From a virus, in IMG/VR virus record IMGVR_UViG_3300034105_001504, positions 1 through 58,454 of that record: DNA of 58,454 nucleotides, one strand, 5' to 3'. The stretch's first letter is position 1. Each line of letters opens with the position of its first letter. The notes under the pieces were generated by a model, which had not been told where the DNA came from, made no database searches, and saw nothing but the letters and a program-made list of their open reading frames with translations. This document shows positions 42,233 through 47,622 of this stretch, piece after piece. The translations under genes were made by a program, and so were the position numbers.

Positions 42233-42303
42233 ACGCGTGGTAGGCTATGGCAGCCAATTGGTCTCCAAAACCAAAGGAGAGGGTTCAATTCCTTCACTGC
42301 GTG
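42233..42303 (+). tRNA. tRNA-Trp(CCA)
   Basis: Anticodon arm TTGGT-CTCCAAA-ACCAA; T arm GAGGG-TTCAATT-CCTTC; G73 as usual for Trp. The acceptor ACGCGTG/ACTGCGT has two mismatches at its inner end. Trailer CAAA. Confidence 0.83.
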
Positions 42304-42308
42304 CAAAT

Positions 42309-42381
42309 AGTTTCATAGTGAAATGGATTATCACATAACACTACGGATGTTAGAGTGTAGGTTCGAATCCTACTGAAACTA
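42309..42381 (+). tRNA. tRNA-Arg(ACG)
   Basis: Anticodon arm TAACA-CTACGGA-TGTTA; acceptor AGTTTCA/TGAAACT; D stem GTGA/TCAC; T arm GTAGG-TTCGAAT-CCTAC. A34 is expected to be edited to inosine by host TadA. Trailer CAAA. Confidence 0.92.
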
Positions 42382-42386
42382 CAAAT

Positions 42387-42456
42387 GGTTAGTTAGGTCG
42401 TGGAGGCCGGTGGGACTGCAAATCTTACGGAGTTAGTTCGATTCTAACACTAACCT
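42387..42456 (+). tRNA. tRNA-Cys(GCA)
   Basis: Anticodon loop CTGCAAA; acceptor GGTTAGT/ACTAACC; T arm GTTAG-TTCGATT-CTAAC; T73 (U73) as usual for Cys. Trailer CAAA. Confidence 0.92.
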
Positions 42457-42461
42457 CAAAT

Positions 42462-42533
42462 GGTGTTTGAAGCTTTAAGGTGAAGCGCTAGTTTGTGGAG
42501 CTAGATAAGACGGTTCGATACCGTCCTTACACC
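42462..42533 (+). tRNA. tRNA-His(GTG)
   Basis: Anticodon loop TTGTGGA on CTAGT/GCTAG; D stem GCTT/AAGC; T arm GACGG-TTCGATA-CCGTC. An extra 5' G and C73 form the G-1:C73 pair diagnostic of His. The acceptor has two inner T-T mismatches. Trailer CAAA. Confidence 0.88.
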
Positions 42534-42537
42534 CAAA

Positions 42538-42622
42538 GGAAAGTTGGGTGAGTGGTTGAAACCAGCAGTTTACTAAACTGCCGACTGTTAAAGGTCCGTG
42601 AGTTCGAATCTCACACTTTCCG
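42538..42622 (+). tRNA. tRNA-Ser(ACT), unusual anticodon
   Basis: Anticodon arm GCAGT-TTACTAA-ACTGC; acceptor GGAAAGT/ACTTTCC; long variable arm as in type II tRNAs; T arm GTGAG-TTCGAAT-CTCAC; G73 fits Ser. The anticodon ACT (A34) is exceptional, since bacteria read AGY codons with GCT. Trailer CATAAA. Confidence 0.88.
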
Positions 42623-42629
42623 CATAAAT

Positions 42630-42704
42630 ACCGGTATGGCGGAATTGGCATACGCAGTGGTCTTAGAAGCCATACAATTATAGGTTCGAATCCTATTACC
42701 GGTA
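42630..42704 (+). tRNA. tRNA-Leu(TAG) with short variable loop
   Basis: Anticodon arm GTGGT-CTTAGAA-GCCAT; D arm GGCGGAATTGGCATACGC as in Leu tRNAs; acceptor ACCGGTA/TACCGGT; A73. The variable region is only about six nt, whereas bacterial Leu tRNAs have a long variable arm. Trailer CAAAA. Confidence 0.85.
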
Positions 42705-42762
42705 CAAAATGTACTTTTTTCACTTTTTACCAAAAGTCCGAAAATTTTTTTGAGGGTAATTT

Positions 42763-42794
42763 TTTGGTATATAGGGAAAATTATTGTATATTTA
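42763..42794 (+). promoter_or_regulatory. Bacteroidetes-type promoter inside the tRNA array
   Basis: TTTGGTAT with TTTG at 42763-42766, a 20-bp spacer and TATATTTA (42787-42794). The upstream TACCAAAA can pair with TTTTGGTA, so a weak terminator may overlap it. Confidence 0.65.
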
Positions 42795-42805
42795 ACATAT
42801 AAGGT

Positions 42806-42869
42806 TGATTGGGAAACAAAATGAGAAATCGTAGAGTGAGGGGGTTAAAAGCCAAAGTAAAGCCAATCA
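42806..42869 (+). ncRNA. Compact promoter-proximal RNA, unknown class
   Basis: A perfect 7-bp closing helix (TGATTGG / CCAATCA), 64 nt in all, starting 11 bp after a -7 box. The interior is purine-rich with no strong hairpin and no tRNA arms. It could be an independent small RNA or a leader for the Glu-Thr tRNA run. Confidence 0.4.
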
Positions 42870-42912
42870 TAAAAGTAATCGTCCACGCACCCATCTTTTA
42901 CTTTCCTTTAAC

Positions 42913-42984
42913 GCTCAGTTCGACTAAGGGTTAGGTCACATCCCTTTCACGGATGTAATACGGGTTCGAATCCCGTACTGAGTA
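42913..42984 (+). tRNA. tRNA-Glu(TTC)
   Basis: Anticodon arm CATCC-CTTTCAC-GGATG; acceptor GCTCAGT/ACTGAGT; T arm ACGGG-TTCGAAT-CCCGT. Trailer CAATA. Confidence 0.93.
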
Positions 42985-42992
42985 CAATATAA

Positions 42993-43065
42993 GCCTGGAT
43001 AGCTCAGTTGGTAGAGCAACTCATTTGTAATGAGTAGGTCGTCAGTTCGAATCTGACTCTGGGCT
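42993..43065 (+). tRNA. tRNA-Thr(TGT)
   Basis: Anticodon arm ACTCA-TTTGTAA-TGAGT; acceptor GCCTGGA/TCTGGGC; D stem GCTC/GAGC; T arm GTCAG-TTCGAAT-CTGAC. Trailer CAAA. Confidence 0.94.
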
Positions 43066-43067
43066 CA

Positions 43068-43167
43068 AAGATGAGAGTAGATGAAAGTGAGCATCCGTAA
43101 GCACGTGTCACTCGTGATGCAGCTAGTAGATACATTGATTAATTAGACGTAGTTAATCTCTCATCTT
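43068..43167 (+). ncRNA. 100-nt structured RNA closed by a perfect 10-bp helix
   Basis: AAGATGAGAG (43068-43077) pairs perfectly with CTCTCATCTT (43158-43167). Inside are a hairpin GCAT..CACG-TGTCACT-CGTG-ATGC (43091-43120) and a hairpin GATTAA..TTAATC (43137-43158), giving a three-way junction. There is no T arm or anticodon arm. It lies between tRNA-Thr and tRNA-Asp with gaps of 2 and 4 nt, so it is probably excised from the same precursor. Confidence 0.6.
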
Positions 43168-43171
43168 ATTT

Positions 43172-43242
43172 GGAGAGTTAGTTAATCGGTATAATGTCGC
43201 CTTGTCACGGCGATGTGACGGGTTCGATTCCCGTACTTTCCG
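43172..43242 (+). tRNA. tRNA-Asp(GTC)
   Basis: Anticodon arm TCGCC-TTGTCAC-GGCGA; acceptor GGAGAGT/ACTTTCC with one G-U; T arm ACGGG-TTCGATT-CCCGT; G73. Trailer CAAAA. Confidence 0.94.
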
Positions 43243-43251
43243 CAAAAAAGA

Positions 43252-43323
43252 GGTCTGTTAGTTAAATGGATATAACTCCTCACTTCTAATGAGGTGTTCG
43301 TGGTTCGATTCCACGACGGACTA
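43252..43323 (+). tRNA. tRNA-Arg(TCT)
   Basis: Anticodon arm CCTCA-CTTCTAA-TGAGG; acceptor GGTCTGT/ACGGACT with two G-U; T arm CGTGG-TTCGATT-CCACG. The trailer is CGAAA, the only one not starting CA. Confidence 0.92.
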
Positions 43324-43334
43324 CGAAATATGAT

Positions 43335-43937
43335 ATGGAAAAATTATTGATATGTGGTGATAGTTTTGCTGCAGATTGGACAGTTAAATATGAGGGTAAA
43401 GGTTGGCCAAATTTATTGAGTGATTATTTTGAAATTACAAATCTAGCACAAGCGGGGTGTAGTGAATACAAAATATATAAACAATTAACATCGGTAGACT
43501 TAACAAAGTATGATAGAATAATATTGTCACATACATCACCATATAGAATACCGATTGAAACACATCCGGTACATTATAAAGATAAATTACATAAAAATAG
43601 TGATTTGATTTATAATGATATTAAGGAGCATAGTAAAAAGAATAATAAATTAATATCTATTGTAGAGTTCTTTGAAAACTATTTTGATGTTGAGTATGCA
43701 ATTTTTACACATACTTTACTTTGTGAAAAAATAGATACCTTATTAAGACATGTTTCAGATAAAGTATTACATGTTACCAATATTGACTGGACAGATTTAT
43801 ATGAATTTCAACCAATGTTAAATTTTGAATTTTTATTTGACTCTAATAGAGGTTTATTAAATCACTATAATCAGGAAGGCAATAACATTGTATTTAAAAC
43901 AATATTAAATCAATGGGGGATTAGCTCAGTTGGCTAG
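43335..43937 (+). CDS. SGNH hydrolase-like protein overlapping tRNA-Ala
   Basis: A 200-aa protein. LLICGDSFAADWTVKYEGKG carries the GDS block, NLAQAGCSEYKIYKQL the Gly block and GLLNHYNQEGNNIVFKTILN a His block near the end. It resembles the two other SGNH-like proteins of the window. The last 23 bp of coding sequence, including the TAG stop in the D-arm region, lie within the tRNA-Ala gene, so translating the mRNA to the end and processing the tRNA exclude each other on one transcript. It is wedged between tRNAs, as expected for a mobile cargo gene. Confidence 0.72.
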   Translation: MEKLLICGDSFAADWTVKYEGKGWPNLLSDYFEITNLAQAGCSEYKIYKQLTSVDLTKYDRIILSHTSPYRIPIETHPVHYKDKLHKNSDLIYNDIKEHSKKNNKLISIVEFFENYFDVEYAIFTHTLLCEKIDTLLRHVSDKVLHVTNIDWTDLYEFQPMLNFEFLFDSNRGLLNHYNQEGNNIVFKTILNQWGISSVG

Positions 43938-43988
43938 AGCACTTCGCTTGCACCGAAGGGGTCACCGGTTCGAATCCGTTATCCTCCA
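43915..43988 (+). tRNA. tRNA-Ala(TGC)
   Basis: Anticodon arm CTTCG-CTTGCAC-CGAAG; acceptor GGGGGAT/ATCCTCC with one G-U; D stem GCTC/GAGC; T arm ACCGG-TTCGAAT-CCGTT with one mismatch. It overlaps the end of the upstream gene by 23 bp. Trailer CAAT. Confidence 0.92.
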
Positions 43989-44007
43989 CAATTGTAATGA
44001 TTCAGAA

Positions 44008-44103
44008 ATGAATGACGGAACAGACGCTATGTATGAAATGGAAACTTGGGCAAGCCCGGACACAAACCGTACAGACATTACAACCTTATTAAAAAACAAA
44101 TAG
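44008..44103 (+). CDS. Possible 31-aa small protein
   Basis: MNDGTDAMYEMETWASPDTN followed by an RTDITTLLKNK end. Its stop is 2 bp before the next ATG. The composition is protein-like and the spacing suits coupling, but there is no homologue I recognise. Confidence 0.4.
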   Translation: MNDGTDAMYEMETWASPDTNRTDITTLLKNK

Positions 44104-44105
44104 TT

Positions 44106-44234
44106 ATGAAATTAGAAGAATGGAAAACTCTATCCCAAGAAGAAAAACAAAAGTTTTGGGAAAATGAAAAAAACAAATTAGAAGCTGAGAAATTAAAATT
44201 GGCTGAAGCAATGGAGTTGGCTAAAGAAGATTAA
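44106..44234 (+). CDS. Small charged helical protein
   Basis: A 42-aa peptide MKLEEWKTLSQEEKQKFWEN followed by EKNKLEAEKLKLAEAMELAK and two acidic residues, almost certainly one long amphipathic helix. I chose the ATG at 44106 because it carries the AAATAGTTATG context shared by several genes here; an in-frame ATG at 44046 would add 20 residues overlapping the small ORF above. Unknown function. Confidence 0.5.
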   Translation: MKLEEWKTLSQEEKQKFWENEKNKLEAEKLKLAEAMELAKED

Positions 44235-44242
44235 AGAAATAT

Positions 44243-44355
44243 GCCGGAGTGGCGGAAAGAGCATTCCCTTTGGGTAGTAAACCTTGAGACGTGACTTTGT
44301 AAAAAGTTGATTAATCCGAAAGGAAATCGTGTAGGTAACCAACCCTACCTCCGGC
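44243..44355 (+). ncRNA. 113-nt structured RNA with tRNA-like acceptor and GNRA loops
   Basis: GCCGGAG (44243) pairs perfectly with CTCCGGC (44349-44355), and the 5' end GCCGGAGTGGCGGAA looks like a Leu/Ser tRNA. Inside are ACTTT-GTAA-AAAGT, GATT-aa-TCC-GAAA-GGA-AATC (44309-44328) and GTAGG/CCTAC at the place of a T arm but with loop TAACCAAC. No anticodon arm is visible. It is probably a tRNA-derived novel RNA. Confidence 0.55.
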
Positions 44356-44409
44356 ACCTTATGGGCTCGGTGATATAGCCAAAAGAGATTCAGATGTTTC
44401 TCATTCACT

Positions 44410-44445
44410 AAATAAGTAGGTGATTCCACACCTGCTTATTTTTTT
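44410..44445 (+). terminator. Strong terminator
   Basis: A 13-bp stem (AAATAAGTAGGTG / CACCTGCTTATTT, one T-G), loop ATTCCA, then TTTT. It ends the transcript that carries the 113-nt RNA. Confidence 0.92.
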
Positions 44446-44492
44446 ATCGTTGAAAGAAACGATATCAGATTTTATCGTTAGATTAAACGATA
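44445..44492 (+). repeat. Two tandem near-identical hairpins before tRNA-Met
   Basis: TATCGTT-(6)-AACGATA occurs at 44445-44464 and again at 44473-44492. Only the loops differ (GAAAGA, AGATTA). It could be a protein-binding operator or a processing signal. Confidence 0.65.
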
Positions 44493-44494
44493 CT

Positions 44495-44568
44495 GGGAAT
44501 GTAGCTCAGATGGTTAGAGCAGCGCACTCATAATGCGAAGGTCATTGGTTCAAATCCATTCTTTCCCA
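44495..44568 (+). tRNA. tRNA-Met(CAT), elongator or Ile2 type
   Basis: Anticodon loop CTCATAA on GCGCA/TGCGA; D stem GCTC/GAGC; acceptor GGGAATG/CTTTCCC with one T-T mismatch and a normal G1-C72 pair; T arm ATTGG-TTCAAAT-CCATT. Whether C34 becomes lysidine (Ile2) cannot be told. Trailer CAAA. Confidence 0.87.
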
Positions 44569-44584
44569 CAAATACTTTACTAAA

Positions 44585-44616
44585 TTTGGTAGTATAAATT
44601 ATTTTTTGTATATTTA
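44585..44616 (+). promoter_or_regulatory. Bacteroidetes-type promoter, near-leaderless
   Basis: TTTGGTAG with TTTG at 44585-44588, a 20-bp spacer and TATATTTA (44609-44616). The next ATG is 7 bp downstream. Confidence 0.7.
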
Positions 44617-44623
44617 ATGAACA

Positions 44624-44791
44624 ATGGAGATTACAAAAGAAAATATTGCAAAATTAGTAGGTAAAGAAGTGCATAGTTATGTGTTTATGCACGATAAGAA
44701 GACTGGTACTACCACAATTAAAGTAAATCCACATATAAACGAAGAAGCGGTAAAAATTAAAATTAAAACTATAAAAAATAAGTTATGTTAG
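44624..44791 (+). CDS. 55-aa small protein under its own promoter
   Basis: The peptide reads MEITKENIAKLVGKEVHSYV, then FMHDKKTGTTTIKVNPHINE and a Lys/Ile-rich end. The frame starts 7 bp after a consensus promoter box, so a leaderless mRNA is expected, and it overlaps the next gene by 7 bp. The regular beta-strand-like TTTIKV segment suggests a small folded domain. Unknown function. Confidence 0.6.
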   Translation: MEITKENIAKLVGKEVHSYVFMHDKKTGTTTIKVNPHINEEAVKIKIKTIKNKLC

Positions 44792-45051
44792 TTAGTTATT
44801 ATGTAATATGTGTTATATATTGTTTCTATCAGTTATACAAAAATTTAAACAAACGATATTCAAATGACCCTACGGGTGGTTCTCCTGAAATGGATACACT
44901 TATGGTGTTGGTTATGGCATGGGTATTAGCGCCTGTTGATGTATCATTGACTTGGATGCGTTGGTATAGAGAAGCAGAGGAAGCTAGAAGAAGACAAAGT
45001 AAAATAGATTTTAGAGAAACATTCAGAAATGAAGAAGCTCATATCTATTAG
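44785..45051 (+). CDS. Small membrane protein
   Basis: An 88-aa protein. An N-terminal hydrophobic segment (LVSYYVICVIYCFYQLY, residues 2-18) and a second one (TLMVLVMAWVLAPVDVSL, ~38-56) flank a short polar loop; the C-terminus is highly charged and helical (REAEEARRRQSKIDFRETFR). Two membrane spans with a cytoplasmic basic/acidic tail are predicted. The start overlaps the preceding gene, so they are coupled. It could be a holin-like, spanin-like or superinfection protein, but nothing proves this. Confidence 0.6.
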   Translation: MLVSYYVICVIYCFYQLYKNLNKRYSNDPTGGSPEMDTLMVLVMAWVLAPVDVSLTWMRWYREAEEARRRQSKIDFRETFRNEEAHIY

Positions 45052-45058
45052 TAGAATA

Positions 45059-45145
45059 GGAGGCTTGCCAGAGCGGTTGAATGGAACAGTCTTGAAAACT
45101 GTCATACTCGAAAGGGTATCTGGGGTTCGAATCCCTGAGCCTCCG
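45059..45145 (+). tRNA. tRNA-Ser(TGA)
   Basis: Anticodon arm ACAGT-CTTGAAA-ACTGT; acceptor GGAGGCT/AGCCTCC; long variable arm ACTCGAAAGGGT; T loop TTCGAAT; G73. Trailer CAAAA. Confidence 0.95.
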
Positions 45146-45168
45146 CAAAAAAGTTGATATTTATATGT

Positions 45169-45375
45169 ATGACACAAACAATGCTACAATTAAATCCTAC
45201 TATACCGATAGTTAGATTAAGTGATGGAATGAATGGTTATGCATTTGCTATGATTGATTACTCACAAGAACATTATGTATATTTTCTATGTGGGTTAGAT
45301 AATGGTGAAATATGGACTTTAAGTAATAAAGACGTAAGGTTACAAACTAATATTAGCTTGAGCCGAAAATTGTAA
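45169..45375 (+). CDS. Small conserved phage protein, probably leaderless
   Basis: A 68-aa protein: MTQTMLQLNPTIPIVRLSDG, MNGYAFAMIDYSQEHYVYFL and LDNGEIWTLSNKDVRLQTNI. The 'LNP.IP......GYAFA.IDYSQEHH..W....D.GEIW....VR...N...GR' layout recurs in hypothetical proteins of T4-like aquatic phages. The start is ambiguous: ATG 45169 lies 5 bp after a GATATTTA box, matching other leaderless genes, while 45181 (MLQLNPTIP) is the homologue-like start. Its TAA stop lies inside the acceptor of the following tRNA-like RNA. Confidence 0.68.
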   Translation: MTQTMLQLNPTIPIVRLSDGMNGYAFAMIDYSQEHYVYFLCGLDNGEIWTLSNKDVRLQTNISLSRKL

Positions 45376-45520
45376 GGTGTTGAAATTTGGCAGACATGTC
45401 CTCTCGTCTCGAGGATAGGGACATAGAAATAGAAAAGTAATATGGGGTTGACCACCAGCTTGCAAGCATCAATGTTACTTTCCGAATCTCCCTGTGGTGG
45501 TTCGAATCCATCCCTTACAG
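45371..45520 (+). ncRNA. tRNA-like RNA with a giant internal insert
   Basis: A 150-nt element. The acceptor TGTAAGG (45371) pairs perfectly with CCTTACA, G73 and trailer CAAA follow, and the T arm is canonical GGTGG-TTCGAAT-CCATC. A Leu/Ser-like D arm (TTGAAATTTGGCAGAC) follows the acceptor. In place of a normal anticodon arm are ATGTCC/GGACAT with CTCG-TCT-CGAG inside, then AAAGTAA/TTACTTT enclosing a GCTTGCAAGC hairpin. This topology (tRNA ends plus large insert) recalls tmRNA but has no tag frame. It is not a known class to me. Confidence 0.6.
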
Positions 45521-45532
45521 CAAATTAAAAGT

Positions 45533-46558
45533 ATGAAATATTTAATTACATCGGGTTGTTCATTTACATCATCGGCAAGGGTTAATTACCATCGTAGTGA
45601 TGATACATTTTTAAGAGATGATAAACAAATGTGGTACTATCCACATTGGTTACAAAGAATTTTACCGGAGCTCAAAATATACAACATGGGTAGTCCGGGT
45701 AATAATAATTCAATGATTGTTCGTTCTGCATTATACAAAGCTAAAGAACTAATAAAAAACGGAGTTGACCCAAAAGAAATCAGTATGATTATACAATGGT
45801 CATCTTATTTCAGACGTACTCATTTTATTTCAAAGGAACTTACTCCTTATATTGAATTTGAAAAACATAGTGATTTTGTAAACGATTATTTAAAAGAAAA
45901 AGAATATGCAGGCCAAAATGGATATTGGTTAAACTTAGCTATACCCGATATGAAATATTCTGCAATTGAAAGGGAAAGTCCGAGAGTATTTCAATATAAT
46001 CAATCCTATTTAGAAACATTGTATAATGATGAAAGTAGATATATAGAATGGTTAGAATATTTTGATTATTTAATTCAATTTTGTAAAGCAAATGGTATTG
46101 AATTAAAATGTTTCTTTATGCATAATTCATTTTCATTAAAATATGATTATGGTTTAATGCCAGGTGGATATCCTACTAAACAAAAAATGATTAAAGGTAT
46201 TTTTGAAGATAAAGATATTATAAATACTTGGAATGATACTAAACTTAGAGTAGATGATTATCCATATGCAAAATATCTATATGATTCAATTGATTGGGAT
46301 AAATATTGTTGGTTTTTTGAAGAGGAAGGATTACACAAATATGGTGGAGTATTCGAATGGACAATCAGAAATCAAATAAAAAGTACGGATATAGAGTTCA
46401 ATCCACTATGGATGGAATATCAACAATATGGTAGTCAGACTAAATTAGAAAACGCATTATTAACTGGAGAAATCGGACATACGGGACATGTTAGTAGTTG
46501 TAATTATAAAAAGTTTACAGAGGAAGTTATTTTAAAATGGGATATGTTCCAAAAATAG
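45533..46558 (+). CDS. SGNH-like protein (GCSFT type)
   Basis: A 341-aa protein from the ATG at 45533; a longer frame would run back into the RNA. MKYLITSGCSFTSSARVNYH has the G-C-S-F block typical of a phage branch of SGNH hydrolases, IYNMGSPGNNNSMIVRSALY the Gly/Asn block and ISMIIQWSSYFRRTHF a strand like that of related proteins; a late His block (GHTGHVSSCNYKKF) may hold the catalytic His. These proteins recur in T4-like aquatic phages with unknown substrates, often near DNA polymerase and clamp genes as here. Confidence 0.65.
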   Translation: MKYLITSGCSFTSSARVNYHRSDDTFLRDDKQMWYYPHWLQRILPELKIYNMGSPGNNNSMIVRSALYKAKELIKNGVDPKEISMIIQWSSYFRRTHFISKELTPYIEFEKHSDFVNDYLKEKEYAGQNGYWLNLAIPDMKYSAIERESPRVFQYNQSYLETLYNDESRYIEWLEYFDYLIQFCKANGIELKCFFMHNSFSLKYDYGLMPGGYPTKQKMIKGIFEDKDIINTWNDTKLRVDDYPYAKYLYDSIDWDKYCWFFEEEGLHKYGGVFEWTIRNQIKSTDIEFNPLWMEYQQYGSQTKLENALLTGEIGHTGHVSSCNYKKFTEEVILKWDMFQK

Positions 46559-46573
46559 TATATATTTATGAGT

Positions 46574-47125
46574 ATGAGAATAAAATTGTTTGTTGCATTA
46601 CCAAGTGAGTTTCCAAAAGGATTAGAACCAATGGGAGTGGATGTTATATACACCGGAGTTGGTAAAGTAAATGCAGCAATTAAAGCAACGGAAATATTAA
46701 AAGAGTTATCACCATCCGAAACTATTGTTATTAATTATGGTTCAGCGGGTTCATCTGATTATAAAATTGGTGAACTTATTAAATGTTTACAATTCCAACA
46801 AGGTGATATAGATACTAAACAATTTGCAAAAAAATACATTACTCCATTTGATGACTTAATTTATCCTAAATTAGAAGCGGGTACTTTAATATTTGGCAAT
46901 AGTGATGTATGTTTTACTACTGATACATTTCAAAGTAATACAAAACGTTCTATATGTGATATGGAAGCCTATTCAATTGCAAAAGTATGTAAGATTTACG
47001 GATTTGATTTTACATCATATAAATTTATTTCGGATAATGGTGATGCAAATGATTGGAAAAAAAATCATAACAAAGGTATTCAATTATTTTTACAAAAATT
47101 AAAAGAAGACTTTAAAGTAAGTTAA
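46574..47125 (+). CDS. Nucleoside phosphorylase / MTA-SAH nucleosidase-like protein
   Basis: A 183-aa protein. MRIKLFVALPSEFPKGLEPM, YTGVGKVNAAIKATEILKEL, IVINYGSAGSSDYKIGELIK and KRSICDMEAYSIAKVCKIYG followed by FISDNGD match the PNP/MTAN fold: phosphate or water loop, NYGSAG and the D-M-E substrate motif with the final catalytic-type Asp. I chose ATG 46574, 5 bp after TATATTTA (46561-46568); the ATG at 46568 overlaps that box. Probable role: nucleoside or SAH/MTA turnover, useful beside DNA methylases. Confidence 0.78.
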   Translation: MRIKLFVALPSEFPKGLEPMGVDVIYTGVGKVNAAIKATEILKELSPSETIVINYGSAGSSDYKIGELIKCLQFQQGDIDTKQFAKKYITPFDDLIYPKLEAGTLIFGNSDVCFTTDTFQSNTKRSICDMEAYSIAKVCKIYGFDFTSYKFISDNGDANDWKKNHNKGIQLFLQKLKEDFKVS

Positions 47126-47622
47126 TGTTAGTTAAGTTAAAATACGATAATATAGCATTTAATAATTTATTTAATGAATCATTAAATAGTAATTATATAC
47201 AATCACATATTAACCACAATGGAGTTAATGATTATATAAATGATTCTAATTTTTTAGAATCACATCCATTCTACAAAGATGCACGTGAATACTTTAATTC
47301 AATATTCACTTTACTAAATTTTAAACTACATTTTCAATCACCTAATAAAAATATAGATTGGCATGTAGATGACAACGATACTGATAAATTACGATTTATA
47401 ATGCCAATCATAACAAATGAATTGGTATTAAGTTATGTCGAAGAAATGAGTGCAGTATATGAATTTGTAATGTTTCCTGGATACATTTATCATTTTAGTA
47501 TACAAAACAAACATAAAGTAAATAATTTGGGAACTAAAAATAGAATTGCATTAATATTTGATATTGAAAATACAATGGAAAATAAAAAAATAATAAACGA
47601 TATGTTCGAAAAGGTAATATGA
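47125..47622 (+). CDS. Fe(II)/2OG oxygenase-like (aspartyl hydroxylase-like) protein
   Basis: A 165-aa double-stranded beta-helix protein. NIDWHVDDNDTDKLRFIMPI supplies an H-x-D metal pair with the following Arg/Phe strand, and FPGYIYHFSIQNKHKVNNLG then KNRIALIFDIE supplies the distal His and a possible 2OG-binding Arg. This is the layout of small aspartyl/asparaginyl beta-hydroxylase-like or prolyl hydroxylase-like proteins common in phages. The start overlaps the preceding stop (TAATG). Substrate unknown. Confidence 0.65.
   Translation: MLVKLKYDNIAFNNLFNESLNSNYIQSHINHNGVNDYINDSNFLESHPFYKDAREYFNSIFTLLNFKLHFQSPNKNIDWHVDDNDTDKLRFIMPIITNELVLSYVEEMSAVYEFVMFPGYIYHFSIQNKHKVNNLGTKNRIALIFDIENTMENKKIINDMFEKVI

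Noticed and set aside
41963-42723. Antisense frames across the tRNA array (41963-42154, 42475-42723)
   Set aside because: They are reverse readings of conserved tRNA arms (FEP, SNLR-like strings) and carry no promoter.
42821-42934. 37-aa frame after the 42763 promoter
   Set aside because: It runs into tRNA-Glu and has no convincing start or protein-like composition.
43335-43937. Homing endonuclease in the tRNA array
   Set aside because: The protein has SGNH blocks and no LAGLIDADG, GIY-YIG or HNH motif.
45371-45520. Simple tRNA-Leu with a group I intron
   Set aside because: The insert is only ~100 nt, lacks P7-type core sequences and no normal anticodon arm is restored by removing it.
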